DNA of 64,000 bases, taken from Runella aurantiaca. Lineage in GTDB: Bacteria; Bacteroidota; Bacteroidia; Cytophagales; Spirosomataceae. The stretch spans positions 248,471-312,470 of the forward strand of contig NZ_QPIW01000003.1 of assembly GCF_003339505.1 (NCBI RefSeq), given 5' to 3'. Both the position numbers and the translations under genes were made by a program. The notes under the pieces are model-generated. The model was not told the origin of the DNA. It saw only the letters and a program-made list of their open reading frames with translations, and did not search any database. The number at the start of each line of letters is the position of its first letter. Within the stretch, counting starts at the first letter, position 1. Below are positions 44,259 to 53,084 of the stretch, one piece after another.

Positions 44259-47165
44259 ATGTTTTACGCTGCACCTACTAAAGTTCCTTTTCAACAATTA
44301 ACCCTTGATTTTGAGGGAGAATTCTATTTTGACAATTCGGTTACCCACCAGGCCATTCGACGATTGTATTCAACCGATGCTTCGGTATACCAAGAAATCC
44401 CGCTGGCGGTTGCTTTGCCCAAAACAGTAGGTGATATTCAAAAACTCATTTTGTTTGCTGTCGAACACGGCCTCACGCTTATTCCCCGAGCTGCGGGAAC
44501 CTCCCTCGCGGGCCAAGTGGTAGGCGAGGGAATTGTGGTGGATATTTCTAAATACTTTGACAAAATTCTCGAAATCAATACGGAAGAACATTGGGTGCGC
44601 GTGCAGCCAGGCGTGATTCGTGACGACCTCAATGTGGTCTTGAAGCCCTATGGTTTGATGTTCGGCCCCGAAACGTCTACTGCTAACCGTGCGATGATTG
44701 GCGGGATGATTGGTAATAACTCTTGCGGGCTACACTCCATCAGTTGGGGCGCTACCCGCGACCATTTATTGGAAGTTAAAGCCTTATTGAGCGACGGAAG
44801 CGAGGTTGTGTTTGGCGGACAATCGGTTTTCCATCAGGCAGATTCTCTGCGGGAGCGGATTGAGGAAGGTCTTTCGTCACTTTTGTCAGATGCAGGCAAT
44901 CAAAAACTTATTCGGGAGAAATTTCCTAAAAAAACGGTCACCCGCCGTAATTCAGGCTACGCGCTTGACGCGCTACTTGACGCACCAAACGGCTTGAATC
45001 TCCCCAAACTTATTGCGGGCTCAGAAGGAACCCTGTGTTTTATTACCGAAGCCAAACTTAACCTTTTGCCGTTGCCACCCGCCCAGCTTGGATTGCTGTG
45101 TGTGCATTGCCAGTCGCTGCATGAATCACTGCTGGCAAACGGTATTGCCATGAAACACACTCCGTTGGCGTCGGAATTGGTGGATAAATACATCATGGAT
45201 TTTACCAAGGAGCACAACGAATACCGCCATAATCGCTTTTTTATTGAAGGTGATCCTGCGGCGATGCTTATGGTAGAATTTGGCGCAGAAACCCGCGCAG
45301 AAGTAGAAACAAGAGCGGAAAAATTGGTGGCTGAACTGAAGCTCAACGGCTTAGGATATGCGTATCCGTTACTGTTTGGCGATGAATCCAAAAAAGCCTG
45401 GGATGTGCGCAAAGCAGGCTTGGGCCTAATTCGAAATTTGCCCGGCGATTTGCAGCCCGTCAACCTCATCGAAGATTGCGCCGTGGCGGTGGATGATTTG
45501 CCAAATTATATCGAAGATTTGGGCGAAGTGCTCAAAAAACACCAAGTGCACGCCTCGTACTACGCCCATGCGGGAGCAGGCGAGCTGCACGTGGAGCCGA
45601 TGGTCAACCTAAAAACTTCGGAAGGCAAGGCCAAGTTTCGGGCTATTTTGGCCGATACGGCCGTGTTGCTCAAAAAATACAACGGTTCTCTCTCGGGCGA
45701 GCACGGCGACGGCCGCCTGCGCGGCGAGTTCATTCCGTTTATGATGGGGGAGGAGGTGTATGGGTTGTTTCGGGAAGTGAAAAATTTGTTTGACCCGCAG
45801 GGGGTATTCAATCGGGGGAAAATTGTGGATACACCACCGATGAACGAATTTTTGCGTTATCAGCCTGACCAAAAAGCCTCTCATATCGAAACGGTCTTTG
45901 ATTTTTCAAAACAAGAAAGCTTGTTAAGATTGGCCGAAAAATGCAGTGGTTCGGGCGATTGTCGCAAAACCCACATCACTGGTGGGACCATGTGCCCGAG
46001 CTACATGGCAACGCGTCGTGAGCGGGACACAACCCGCGCCCGTGCCAATATGCTGCGTCATTTTTATACCGAATCATCATCCGTCGATGCTACGGCCGAA
46101 GAAACCAAGGAGATTTTGGACCTTTGTCTATCCTGCAAAGGTTGCAAGTCGGAGTGCCCGTCGAGCGTGGATATTTCCAAGATGAAGGCGGAGTTTTTGC
46201 AAAGCTATTACGATAAAAACGGCGTGCCGTTTCGGTCGCGGCTAATTGCCAATTTCTCCCAACAGATGCGTTTGGCAAGCATAGCGCCGTGGGCTTATAA
46301 TTCCATTTTCGGCAATGAATCATTGCGGCGCATTGCCAACAAAGTGGTTGGATTTCATCCAGACCGAACCATGCCCATGTTGGCAAAAACAACCCTTAAA
46401 GATTGGCATAAGGCAAGAACACAAAGCGGAGGCAAGCGGGTGTATCTTTTCTGCGATGAATTTACGAATTACAACGACGTTGAAATAGGCCAAAAAGCAA
46501 TTTTATTGCTCGAAAAACTAGGCTATGAAGTCATCATTCCCCAACACGTCGAGAGCGGCCGGACGTACCTTTCAAAGGGCTTGGTGAAAGAGGCAAAGAA
46601 AATAGCGATTCAGAATGTAGAAATGCTCAAAGGTTTCATCTCAGACGACGCCCCTTTGATTGGCATTGAGCCTTCGGCTATTTTGACTTTTCGGGATGAA
46701 TACCTCGATTTGGTTCCTGAAGAACTTCAAGAGGCCGCCCAAAAATTAGCCAAAAATGCCTTGCAGTTTGAAGAGTTTATTGCGCGAGAAATTGACGCAA
46801 AACGTATTCATCGTCAACAGTTTACGAATGAACAAAAAACCATTAAATTGCACGGGCATTGCCACCAAAAAGCCTTGTCGTCGCTGATGCCGAGCAAAAA
46901 GATGCTGTCGTTGCCCGAAAATTATACCGTTCAGTTGATTCCTTCGGGTTGTTGCGGCATGGCGGGTTCTTTTGGCTACGAGGAGGAGCATTATGAGTTG
47001 TCGATGCAAGTGGGTGAATTGGTGCTTTTTCCTACGGTGCGTCAACAGCCAGAAGAAGTCATTATTGCCGCGCCAGGCACGAGCTGTCGCCATCAAATTA
47101 AAGATGGTACGGGACGCAAAGCCAAACATCCGATTGAGATTTTGTGGGAAGCATTACGTAGTTAA
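44259..47165 (+). CDS. YdiJ-like FAD-linked oxidase fused to Fe-S/CCG domain (2-hydroxyacid dehydrogenase type)
   Basis: The protein is about 968 residues. The N-terminal half is an FAD_binding_4 plus FAD-oxidase C-terminal domain (PRAAGTSLAGQVVGEGIVVD, GGMIGNNSCGLHS, SLSGEHGDGRLRGEF), like GlcD or D-lactate dehydrogenases. The C-terminal half has cluster-binding Cys residues (CSGSGDC and MCPSY near 561-580, then CLSCKGCKSECP near 622-634) and CCG-type motifs HGHCHQKA near 865 and SGCCGMAG near 896. The single-chain arrangement resembles E. coli YdiJ, which oxidises a D-2-hydroxyacid and passes electrons to the respiratory chain; the substrate here is not known. The downstream gene starts 6 bp after its stop. 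Confidence 0.9.
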   Translation: MFYAAPTKVPFQQLTLDFEGEFYFDNSVTHQAIRRLYSTDASVYQEIPLAVALPKTVGDIQKLILFAVEHGLTLIPRAAGTSLAGQVVGEGIVVDISKYFDKILEINTEEHWVRVQPGVIRDDLNVVLKPYGLMFGPETSTANRAMIGGMIGNNSCGLHSISWGATRDHLLEVKALLSDGSEVVFGGQSVFHQADSLRERIEEGLSSLLSDAGNQKLIREKFPKKTVTRRNSGYALDALLDAPNGLNLPKLIAGSEGTLCFITEAKLNLLPLPPAQLGLLCVHCQSLHESLLANGIAMKHTPLASELVDKYIMDFTKEHNEYRHNRFFIEGDPAAMLMVEFGAETRAEVETRAEKLVAELKLNGLGYAYPLLFGDESKKAWDVRKAGLGLIRNLPGDLQPVNLIEDCAVAVDDLPNYIEDLGEVLKKHQVHASYYAHAGAGELHVEPMVNLKTSEGKAKFRAILADTAVLLKKYNGSLSGEHGDGRLRGEFIPFMMGEEVYGLFREVKNLFDPQGVFNRGKIVDTPPMNEFLRYQPDQKASHIETVFDFSKQESLLRLAEKCSGSGDCRKTHITGGTMCPSYMATRRERDTTRARANMLRHFYTESSSVDATAEETKEILDLCLSCKGCKSECPSSVDISKMKAEFLQSYYDKNGVPFRSRLIANFSQQMRLASIAPWAYNSIFGNESLRRIANKVVGFHPDRTMPMLAKTTLKDWHKARTQSGGKRVYLFCDEFTNYNDVEIGQKAILLLEKLGYEVIIPQHVESGRTYLSKGLVKEAKKIAIQNVEMLKGFISDDAPLIGIEPSAILTFRDEYLDLVPEELQEAAQKLAKNALQFEEFIAREIDAKRIHRQQFTNEQKTIKLHGHCHQKALSSLMPSKKMLSLPENYTVQLIPSGCCGMAGSFGYEEEHYELSMQVGELVLFPTVRQQPEEVIIAAPGTSCRHQIKDGTGRKAKHPIEILWEALRS

Positions 47166-47171
47166 ACAAAC

Positions 47172-48155
47172 ATGATTATGCGGTATTTACTCCTTTTGCT
47201 GGTTTGCTGTTTGCGGAGTTTTGCCCAGCCAAATGTGCATATTCAAGGCTATTTTGAGGGTTTTCCTTCTTCGCAATATCAGATTTTTTTGGATACGCCT
47301 TTGGGCTTTTCTCCCTACGACCCCGAAGCGGTGTTGAAAGAGCGCACCGACGAAAGTGGCTGTTTTAAAGCCGATTTATGTATTGAATCGCCCCAAAAAG
47401 TAACGGTTGAATGTTTAGGCTACCGCGTTGATTTTTTGCTCAAACCCAACGACACCCTTTACTTTATCAACCCTAGCCGGTCGTCTTTTCCCGTTGTAAA
47501 AGGCCCAACGGCTCGTTTACACCAGTTTTTGTACGGGAGTTTGCTGTTTGGGCAGGATTCTCTCCGGCGCAAACCCCTCTTTCAACACATGTCGTTGGAG
47601 GATTATTCGTTTGTTATCAATGATCTTGCTACGGAGTCGGCCGAACGTTTTCAACGCGAGCATGATACCACAAACCACCAGATTTATGCGTATGTTTTGG
47701 CGTCGTTGGAAGGGCAAAAATATTTACGCAAACAAACCTACCTCCGGAGTTTGGGAGACCTTTCCAAAAATGAGTCGATTAGCCTCAAAACAATGGACGA
47801 CGAAGCCCTTATTTCGGATATTTACCGGGAGGCTTTGTATTCGCGGTGGCTGGGTTTTCTTCCTGGGCCTTTTATGAACCGAAATGCCGTGGTGCAACTC
47901 GACAGCACGGTGTGGGAAGGAAGGTATAATTCAATCTATGAAGGACTGCGTAAATTTCCCCAAACCCGCGAATTGATGCTTGCCAAAACCGTACAAAGGG
48001 CGTTTTCTCTGGCTCACTTTTCACCCGAAAAAGAATACACGGCGGCGCGAAAATTGTTGGAACGGTTTAAAGAAGATTTTCCAGAATCGCCTTACTGTAA
48101 TGCCCTGCATCAGGAATTTCTCGCAATATTGATAAGACCGAAGATAAAGAATTAA
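47172..48155 (+). CDS. Secreted protein of unknown function (DUF4369-like N-terminus)
   Basis: This 327-residue protein has a signal peptide (MRYLLLLLVCCLRSFAQ, cleavage before PNV). The next 90 residues form a beta-rich part (IQGYFEGFPSSQYQIFL, VTVECLGYRVDFLLKPNDTLYF) similar in style to the DUF4369 region that precedes thioredoxin domains in Bacteroidetes. The remaining helical part has no CxxC motif, so it is not a thioredoxin. It begins 6 bp past the oxidoreductase stop and is probably in the same operon. Function is unknown. Confidence 0.72.
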   Translation: MIMRYLLLLLVCCLRSFAQPNVHIQGYFEGFPSSQYQIFLDTPLGFSPYDPEAVLKERTDESGCFKADLCIESPQKVTVECLGYRVDFLLKPNDTLYFINPSRSSFPVVKGPTARLHQFLYGSLLFGQDSLRRKPLFQHMSLEDYSFVINDLATESAERFQREHDTTNHQIYAYVLASLEGQKYLRKQTYLRSLGDLSKNESISLKTMDDEALISDIYREALYSRWLGFLPGPFMNRNAVVQLDSTVWEGRYNSIYEGLRKFPQTRELMLAKTVQRAFSLAHFSPEKEYTAARKLLERFKEDFPESPYCNALHQEFLAILIRPKIKN

Positions 48156-48184
48156 CCTGTGGGCTGAATGGGTATCGACGATTT

Positions 48185-48829
48185 TCAGTCAATCAGTTTG
48201 TGCTTAATGGCAAACCGCACCAAGCCTACTACGGTGTTCAGGCGTAATTTTTTGAAGATATTTCGGCGGTGGGTTTCAATGGTATTGATGCTGACATTCA
48301 GTTGTTTAGCGATGGCTTCGCTGGAAAAATCATGTACGATAAACCGGATAACTTCGATTTCACGCTTGGTTAAATGAGGAACCCCGTTCACTATTTCGTG
48401 GCCATTGGGGATTTGTGGGTTGGGAATAGAAGACAGTTGCTTTTCTATATCACGGCTAAAGTATCGCCTTCCTTCGTCTACTTCGGTCAAAGCTTTTCGC
48501 AATTCGTCGGGAGAGGCACTTTTTAGGATATATCCACATGCTCCCGCCAGAATAGCTTCACGAATCTGTGAGGCATCTTCCACCATGGTCAGCAAAATTA
48601 CCTTTATGTGGGGGAATCGTTCCTTTACACGCATAGTAAACTCAATACCGCCCAAAAGAGGCATATTGAGGTCAGAAACGACGATATCGACGGGCAGCTC
48701 TTCCACTAGACGGAGTGCTTCTAAGCCATTCGTTGCTTTGGCAACAATCTGAACCCCTTCTTTTTTTTCTAAGAGAGCTGCCAGGCTTTCAAGCAAAATC
48801 AGGTGGTCATCTGCCAACAATACGCGCAT
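48185..48829 (-). CDS. NarL/FixJ-family response regulator
   Basis: The protein is 214 residues from ATG at 48829, where MRVLLADDH is the canonical receiver start; an upstream in-frame Met at 48892 is less likely. The receiver has DD at 7-8, phospho-acceptor Asp 53 in VVSDLNMP and Lys in ILKSASPDEL. The C-terminal LuxR-type HTH reads LTKREIEVIRFI and IAKQLNVSINTIETHRRNIF. No histidine kinase gene is adjacent, so it is an orphan in this window. A stand-alone LytTR gene lies just upstream on the same strand, 95 bp away. Confidence 0.93.
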   Translation of the reverse strand: MRVLLADDHLILLESLAALLEKKEGVQIVAKATNGLEALRLVEELPVDIVVSDLNMPLLGGIEFTMRVKERFPHIKVILLTMVEDASQIREAILAGACGYILKSASPDELRKALTEVDEGRRYFSRDIEKQLSSIPNPQIPNGHEIVNGVPHLTKREIEVIRFIVHDFSSEAIAKQLNVSINTIETHRRNIFKKLRLNTVVGLVRFAIKHKLID

Positions 48830-48924
48830 AGAAGGGTACTTTTTCCTGAAAATATAGAATCTTTTTGGATTTAAAGTTAAATTGATTCTCAAAAATAAAT
48901 AGAACTGTAGTTAAGTCGTTGATT

Positions 48925-49260
48925 TTAACGGGACTTCCCCAAAAGGCGCATGATGGTTGTTCGCTTTCGTCTTGATATAGGAATGGAAGTGCCGTCGGTC
49001 ATTAAGATAGAATGACTGTGCGGATTTATCCCCAAAATATACCGACTGTTGATAACATAACTCTTGTGGACCCGCACAAATTGTTGAGGGAGCCGTTCAA
49101 GGTAAATACCCAACGACCGACAGGTAATGACTGGTTGTCCTTTTACGGGGATAAAGCGGGTGTAATTTCGAACACCTTCCAAGCGCATTATACTTTCCAA
49201 GTCGAATGAAAAGAGATGCTGATGGCCCAAATCCGCAGAAATGAATAGTTGTGGATTCAT
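48925..49260 (-). CDS. Stand-alone LytTR DNA-binding protein
   Basis: This 111-residue protein is almost entirely one LytTR domain: IMRLEGVRNYTRFIPV, LERLPQQFVRVHKSYVIN, and IPISRRKRTTIMRLL at the C-terminus. There is no receiver or membrane domain. ATG at 49260 is preferred to a TTG three codons earlier. Two 15-bp direct repeats lie 28-64 bp before the start with a 22-bp period, the geometry expected for a LytTR dimer, so autoregulation is likely (inference). It precedes the NarL-type gene on the same strand. Confidence 0.88.
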   Translation of the reverse strand: MNPQLFISADLGHQHLFSFDLESIMRLEGVRNYTRFIPVKGQPVITCRSLGIYLERLPQQFVRVHKSYVINSRYILGINPHSHSILMTDGTSIPISRRKRTTIMRLLGKSR

Positions 49261-49287
49261 AATAATCAATGTTAAAGTTTTTAAAAT

Positions 49288-49324
49288 AGTAGGGTAAAGA
49301 TTCTAAGGAAGTAGGGTAAAGATT
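49288..49324 (-). promoter_or_regulatory. Two 15-bp direct repeats, period 22 bp (candidate LytTR operator)
   Basis: AGTAGGGTAAAGATT occurs at 49288-49302 and at 49310-49324 without mismatch. The 22-bp spacing places both copies on one face of the helix. Similar AGTAGGGTAAA occurs at 33968-33978 upstream of the other LytTR gene. Confidence 0.75.
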
Positions 49325-49638
49325 TGAGTACCCAAATTTCATACAAGATTAGGCAAGGCGCAATACTGGAATTCCGGTATTTTTATCCTAAAAGGGCGTT
49401 TATTTTTCTGAATTTTGCAGTTTTTTACCTCAATGGTCTGTTGATAAAGAAAAAGTCTATGCAAAACACTCGTTTTGGCACGTTCAATTGTAGAGGGCGG
49501 CGTTGAGAAAATTATGCTAAATAGCATGACCAACTGTCGTTGAAATTTGCCAAGTAAAGTCGAGAAAAGGAAGAAAAGACAGCCTGACTGAAACGAATTA
49601 AGTTGGCTGATAAATGATGCACGCCTTTAAAAAATTTA

Positions 49639-49678
49639 GGGCCGCCGAGAGCACACAATTGTATGCTTTCGGCGGCCC
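49639..49678 (-). terminator. Terminator of the LCIB-family gene
   Basis: GGGCCGCCGA pairs with TCGGCGGCCC (10 bp, GC-rich), with an inner AGCA/TGCT. On the minus strand it is followed by TAAATTTTTT. It starts 22 bp past the stop at 49701. Confidence 0.88.
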
Positions 49679-49700
49679 CTTTCAATCTCTTGGTTATTGC

Positions 49701-50447
49701 TTAATTGTCGTAGAAATCCAAGACGCTCTTTTTTTCTTTGGTAGCTAAGTCAATAATGTCGAAGCGTTTTGCGCTGGTGTAAGACCCCATGTCAGAATCG
49801 CTGTTGATCAGGATGGTTCCAAACAATATCACGTACTTGCAGTGGTAGTTTGTCTTTTCGACCAATTCATGGATACGTTGGTCAATGGCCTCATAGATTA
49901 CTTCGGTTGCCTCATAAAGGGGTACGGCGGCGTTGAGAATTCGGTCCTTTTGACGGAGCAATATTTGCTCAATGGTGTTCATCTGGAAGTCCATTTCGGT
50001 CACGTTTCCTTCCATAATTTGATTGTTCACCAGTTTATTGAGCGCACCTTTGGCGGCTCCGCAGCATCCCGAATTTTTAGCTTGACCGATGCGCTTAATC
50101 TCACCGATGACTCCTTCTTTGGTGATGCCGATGTGGGGCCCGTAATAGATAAAGACCGCGCCCTCGTCGGGTACGTGGCTGGCAAAGGCCCCCATGCCCG
50201 TAAGGCCCGTAAAAGGAAAACCATCCAAGCCGCCCATTTTGAAAGGCCCCAAAAACTCATGCGCTCTGGATGGATATTGAATGGCGTTTACATCATCGCT
50301 GCAAATACTGTCGGCCAGCATGATTTGGCCAGGTTCTAAATCCAAATGCTCTTCCAGAAAGTCGATGAGTTTGTTTACACTGTCAATCGTGGTGACGGCA
50401 TTGGGATAATAATTTCTTATTATCGCTAATTTTTCTCGTTTTTTCAT
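49701..50447 (-). CDS. LCIB/C-family (theta-type) carbonic anhydrase homologue
   Basis: The 248-residue protein matches the limiting-CO2-inducible LCIB/C family, first known from algae, whose members include theta-type zinc carbonic anhydrases. The expected metal pattern is present: Cys49 in SICSDDVNAI, His91 in FASHVPDEG, and Cys128 in NSGCCGAA. Asp51/52 and Arg61 could be the active-site pair, and PFKMGGLDGFPFTG and YYGPHIGIT are family signatures. Reversible CO2 hydration is the predicted activity, but some family members are inactive. No signal peptide is visible, so it should be cytosolic. It stands alone, with its own terminator. Upstream is non-coding. Confidence 0.87.
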   Translation of the reverse strand: MKKREKLAIIRNYYPNAVTTIDSVNKLIDFLEEHLDLEPGQIMLADSICSDDVNAIQYPSRAHEFLGPFKMGGLDGFPFTGLTGMGAFASHVPDEGAVFIYYGPHIGITKEGVIGEIKRIGQAKNSGCCGAAKGALNKLVNNQIMEGNVTEMDFQMNTIEQILLRQKDRILNAAVPLYEATEVIYEAIDQRIHELVEKTNYHCKYVILFGTILINSDSDMGSYTSAKRFDIIDLATKEKKSVLDFYDN

Positions 50448-50905
50448 ACTTGCGAATGGCTAAAAAGGTTTTGATTGGGGTGTTAAGAAAATGCTAAGTG
50501 CTTCAGTACGCTTTGAATGGGTCGTTTATTTACAAAGTAAAAACGGAAAAGGAAGTAAAGATAATTTTATCCTAAAAAAAACAATTTGCGCGGCTTTTAT
50601 ACCCATAAGTCACGGGGTAATTTGGAGACGTAGGGGCTTGATGAAAAGCAAAAAAGCCGCTATCAACCCTCATACACCGTTTGATAACTATTGTTTGTTT
50701 TTCTCAAAAAAACCAGTTTATCTTTGGCACGCTATACGTTTTGGGCGTACAGCTCTTCTACCCTGCTTCTTGATGAACGAACCATTGACAGCCCGTACCC
50801 AAAGGCTGTTCATCAGATGCTATCTATCTATCTATCTATCTATTTATGGTAGAGGTTGCTGATGAACACCTCATAAAGTGTTTAAGTATCTAAAAATCAA
50901 AAAAG
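50448..50905. other. Intergenic region with a tetranucleotide repeat and hairpins
   Basis: In these 458 bp I see ACAGCC/GGCTGT (50788-50809) with an overlapping TGATGAAC/GTTCATCA pair, then five TATC units at 50821-50840. Open frames here look non-coding. It is the leader of the first LuxR-type gene. Confidence 0.5.
50821..50840. repeat. (TATC)5 simple sequence repeat
   Basis: Five perfect TATC units followed by TATT, 66 bp before the start of the LuxR-type gene at 50906. Length change by slippage would alter the leader spacing. Confidence 0.9.
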
Positions 50906-51187
50906 ATGACAGCCCAGTGCCCGCAACCAGACCATTTCGACCCATTGAACAGATTAGACATTTTTCTGCTCCGCCAATCTATTTTTCTCTCCCCTCAGGA
51001 ACTCAATGTGCTGTATTGGGCCAAAGAAGGCAGGAACAATCGGGAGATAGCCGACCAATTGGGCACGGCCATCTGTACGGTGAAGAAGCACAAAAACAAC
51101 CTCATCGCTAAGCTCGGTGTGGAAGGAAAGGCGGGCTTGCAGCAATTTTTGTTTCATGCCGCCCAAAATGTACCTCCTATTTTGTAG
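50906..51187 (+). CDS. Small LuxR-type HTH protein 1
   Basis: The 93 residues consist mostly of a GerE/LuxR-type helix-turn-helix: LSPQELNVLYWAKEGRNNREIADQLG, then TVKKHKNNLIAKLGV. The DIFLLRQSIFLS segment before it is shared with the next gene, so the two are paralogues. There is no receiver, sensor or ligand-binding domain. ATG at 50906 is favoured because the shared N-terminal segment starts shortly after it. Regulation of the adjacent cassette genes is possible but unproven. Confidence 0.8.
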   Translation: MTAQCPQPDHFDPLNRLDIFLLRQSIFLSPQELNVLYWAKEGRNNREIADQLGTAICTVKKHKNNLIAKLGVEGKAGLQQFLFHAAQNVPPIL

Positions 51188-51327
51188 TTCAACCGTTGGT
51201 GCTGATACGCAGCATTACCGTTGTTTTTTCAACGTTTAGAAAAACTCATTTTAATCAATTTCATGCCTGCTTAGAGAGTGTCTGTGCAAGCAATGGTTTA
51301 TAAATGAGCTATTTAAATAAATATTGA

Positions 51328-51609
51328 ATGCCGAACAAAACAGCCGCTGACTCCCCTGCCGAGGAGTTGGAAAAACTGAAACAACTGAATACCTTCCTGC
51401 AACGCAGGTCGATTGCGCTCACGCCGCAGGAGTTGAAAGTGCTCTACTATGCCATTCAACGCCGCACCAATGCCGACATAGCGGCGGCTTTGGTGGTAAG
51501 TCTCGCCACCGTAAAGACCCACAAAAACAACCTTATTTCAAAATTGGGGGTAGCAGGGAAGGATGGTTTTCAAAAATTTTTGTTGGAAATGGCCCATTAT
51601 CGCCTCTAG
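51328..51609 (+). CDS. Small LuxR-type HTH protein 2
   Basis: The 93 residues parallel the previous gene: LNTFLQRRSIALTPQELKVLYYAI, then TNADIAAALVVSLATVKTHKNN and LISKLGVAGKDGFQKFLLEM. It is a bare LuxR-type HTH. The last 35 bp of the gene and 80 bp after it form module A, which is repeated at 53707-53803 before the TonB receptor gene. Expression is probably separate from paralogue 1 (140 bp apart). Target genes are unknown; the cassettes downstream are candidates. Confidence 0.82.
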   Translation: MPNKTAADSPAEELEKLKQLNTFLQRRSIALTPQELKVLYYAIQRRTNADIAAALVVSLATVKTHKNNLISKLGVAGKDGFQKFLLEMAHYRL

Positions 51610-51692
51610 GGTGGAGAAAAATTCACCCTAGGGTTGAGGCGCGGCAAAAATCTTTTGCGGAGATTTGCCCCTGACTATTGCGCAATAGTGAG
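51574..51692. repeat. Module A: luxR 3' end plus structured leader with palindrome
   Basis: This contains the last codons of the LuxR-type gene, a hairpin CTAGGGTG/CACCCTAG (51606-51631), a second imperfect hairpin GGCAAA/TTTGCC (51643-51669) and the palindrome at 51674-51689. It is repeated with few changes, but without the first hairpin's 3' half, at 53707-53803. Confidence 0.88.
51674..51689. promoter_or_regulatory. Perfect 16-bp palindrome upstream of cassette X
   Basis: ACTATTGCGCAATAGT reads the same on both strands. An identical copy lies at 53785-53800. It ends 98 bp before the lipoprotein gene at 51788 and could bind a dimeric regulator, perhaps one of the small LuxR-type proteins (inference). 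Confidence 0.7.
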
Positions 51693-51787
51693 TTCAAAAA
51701 GAAAAAGCCACCCCGACTTTGGACGGCTGCGGTGACTTTTTCAGACAGTTCAAACAATTTTTTAACCATTTAAACCAGTACAAATGT

Positions 51788-53050
51788 ATGAAAAAGTATG
51801 TTGTAGGATGGGCTCTTATTGTTTTTTTTACGTTTGGTTGTCAGCCTTCAAAAGAAGAACTACGGCAATTTGATATAAACGTAACTAACAAAACGCATTT
51901 TAGCGCAGCTAGAAAACCTGCAAACTCGGATGAGATGCTTGATTTAATAGCCCTAGTTGTTTCTGATATTATTAGGGATAAAGAAATGAGAAAATTTATT
52001 AAAAATGAGGCAAATCGTAAGATTGATGGTGATTTTGATATTCCATTTCAATTTGTAAAATCTAAAACGGTGCCCAATAAAGGTAACTTCAGGGAAATCT
52101 TTATTGAAAAAATGCAAAAAATATTTAGTAGTTCGATTCTTGCACAAAATCAATTGAATGAAATAGAGGAAGCTATCCCGCTTTTAAATATTTCTGTACC
52201 TGTACATATTGATAAGTGGGATACGGAAAATTATTTACCCTTAGTGGCAATTGTTCCATTTGATTTTGAAGAAAGTACTCATAAAAAGTTGAAAGCGTTT
52301 GATATAGAAGGGAATATACATTGGCTAGATAGCCAAAAAGAGCCTGATTTGCCAGTAATTGTTATTGGGCAAAATGAGAGATTAATTTTACAGGAAGATG
52401 GGAAGTTAAAATTGAACAACTCACTTCTAAACTCTGAGAGAGTTCAGCAGAATTCTCAAAAAAAACAACAGAATCTACGGACTTCCTCAATTTGCAGTTT
52501 TCCTCAGCGAGGAGATAACGAATATCTGTATATAACAGGAATGTCTTCTGATGATATTTCTCATTATGAATCCTGGGCAAATGGTGCACCTGAAATATGG
52601 TTAAAAGTTTATGCTCCTGCTAATGGGACAAATTTTTCATCATTAGGTCAAATACGTGATTTAGGGCATAGCGGAGATTGGGAACCTTCTGTTCGTTCTA
52701 AAATAAATGGCGGGCAATGGTGGAGAGTTCAGCAATCTATAGCGTATTGGGAGTCCGGTACACTGGGTGGAACTTTATCTTTTTCTTTCATGGAAGTTGA
52801 TTGGGGCGATTTTTCACAGGATATAAATATTGGGGGAAGTTTTAAAGTAATAGTGCCCGGAATAGGAGAATCTACCAAGAACCTTAGCACAACTTTCAAA
52901 ATCAGGAATCATGATGATCATATAGGAAGTATTCTTGTTGATCAGTATGCATGTCCTCCTATGAACTGGACTGATTTTTGGTATTATGATGTTAGTCCAC
53001 ATTTTCAAATGACTCTAAATCCATATGTTGTGTCTTATGCCCAATGGTAA
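51788..53050 (+). CDS. Unknown lipoprotein, cassette X gene 1
   Basis: The protein is 420 residues from ATG at 51788, where the lipoprotein signal is MKKYVVGWALIVFFTFGCQ with lipobox Cys 18. No known domain is recognised. The middle has DLPVIVIGQNERLIL, and the C-terminal half is beta-rich and aromatic (YESWANGAPEIWLKVYAP, GGTLSFSFMEVDWGDFSQDI, NWTDFWYYDV), suggesting a secreted beta-sandwich. The gene is visibly AT-rich compared with the ATP synthase and oxidoreductase genes, a sign of transfer. A second lipoprotein gene follows 34 bp after its stop. Function unknown. Confidence 0.75.
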   Translation: MKKYVVGWALIVFFTFGCQPSKEELRQFDINVTNKTHFSAARKPANSDEMLDLIALVVSDIIRDKEMRKFIKNEANRKIDGDFDIPFQFVKSKTVPNKGNFREIFIEKMQKIFSSSILAQNQLNEIEEAIPLLNISVPVHIDKWDTENYLPLVAIVPFDFEESTHKKLKAFDIEGNIHWLDSQKEPDLPVIVIGQNERLILQEDGKLKLNNSLLNSERVQQNSQKKQQNLRTSSICSFPQRGDNEYLYITGMSSDDISHYESWANGAPEIWLKVYAPANGTNFSSLGQIRDLGHSGDWEPSVRSKINGGQWWRVQQSIAYWESGTLGGTLSFSFMEVDWGDFSQDINIGGSFKVIVPGIGESTKNLSTTFKIRNHDDHIGSILVDQYACPPMNWTDFWYYDVSPHFQMTLNPYVVSYAQW

Positions 53051-53084
53051 ATATTCAGTTAAAATCTATTTTCTTATTTACTTT

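Larger units (their letters stand above)
49261..49700. other. Intergenic region with LytTR-site repeats and a terminator
   Basis: These 440 bp lie between the divergent end of the carbonic anhydrase-like gene and the LytTR gene. They hold the 22-bp-period repeats (49288-49324) and the terminator (49639-49678). The part in between (about 49330-49630) shows nothing I can assign. Confidence 0.5.

Noticed and set aside
50491-50862. A 123-codon open frame before the LuxR-type genes
   Set aside because: It has no family features, mixed composition, and ends in the TATC repeat; the region reads as non-coding leader.
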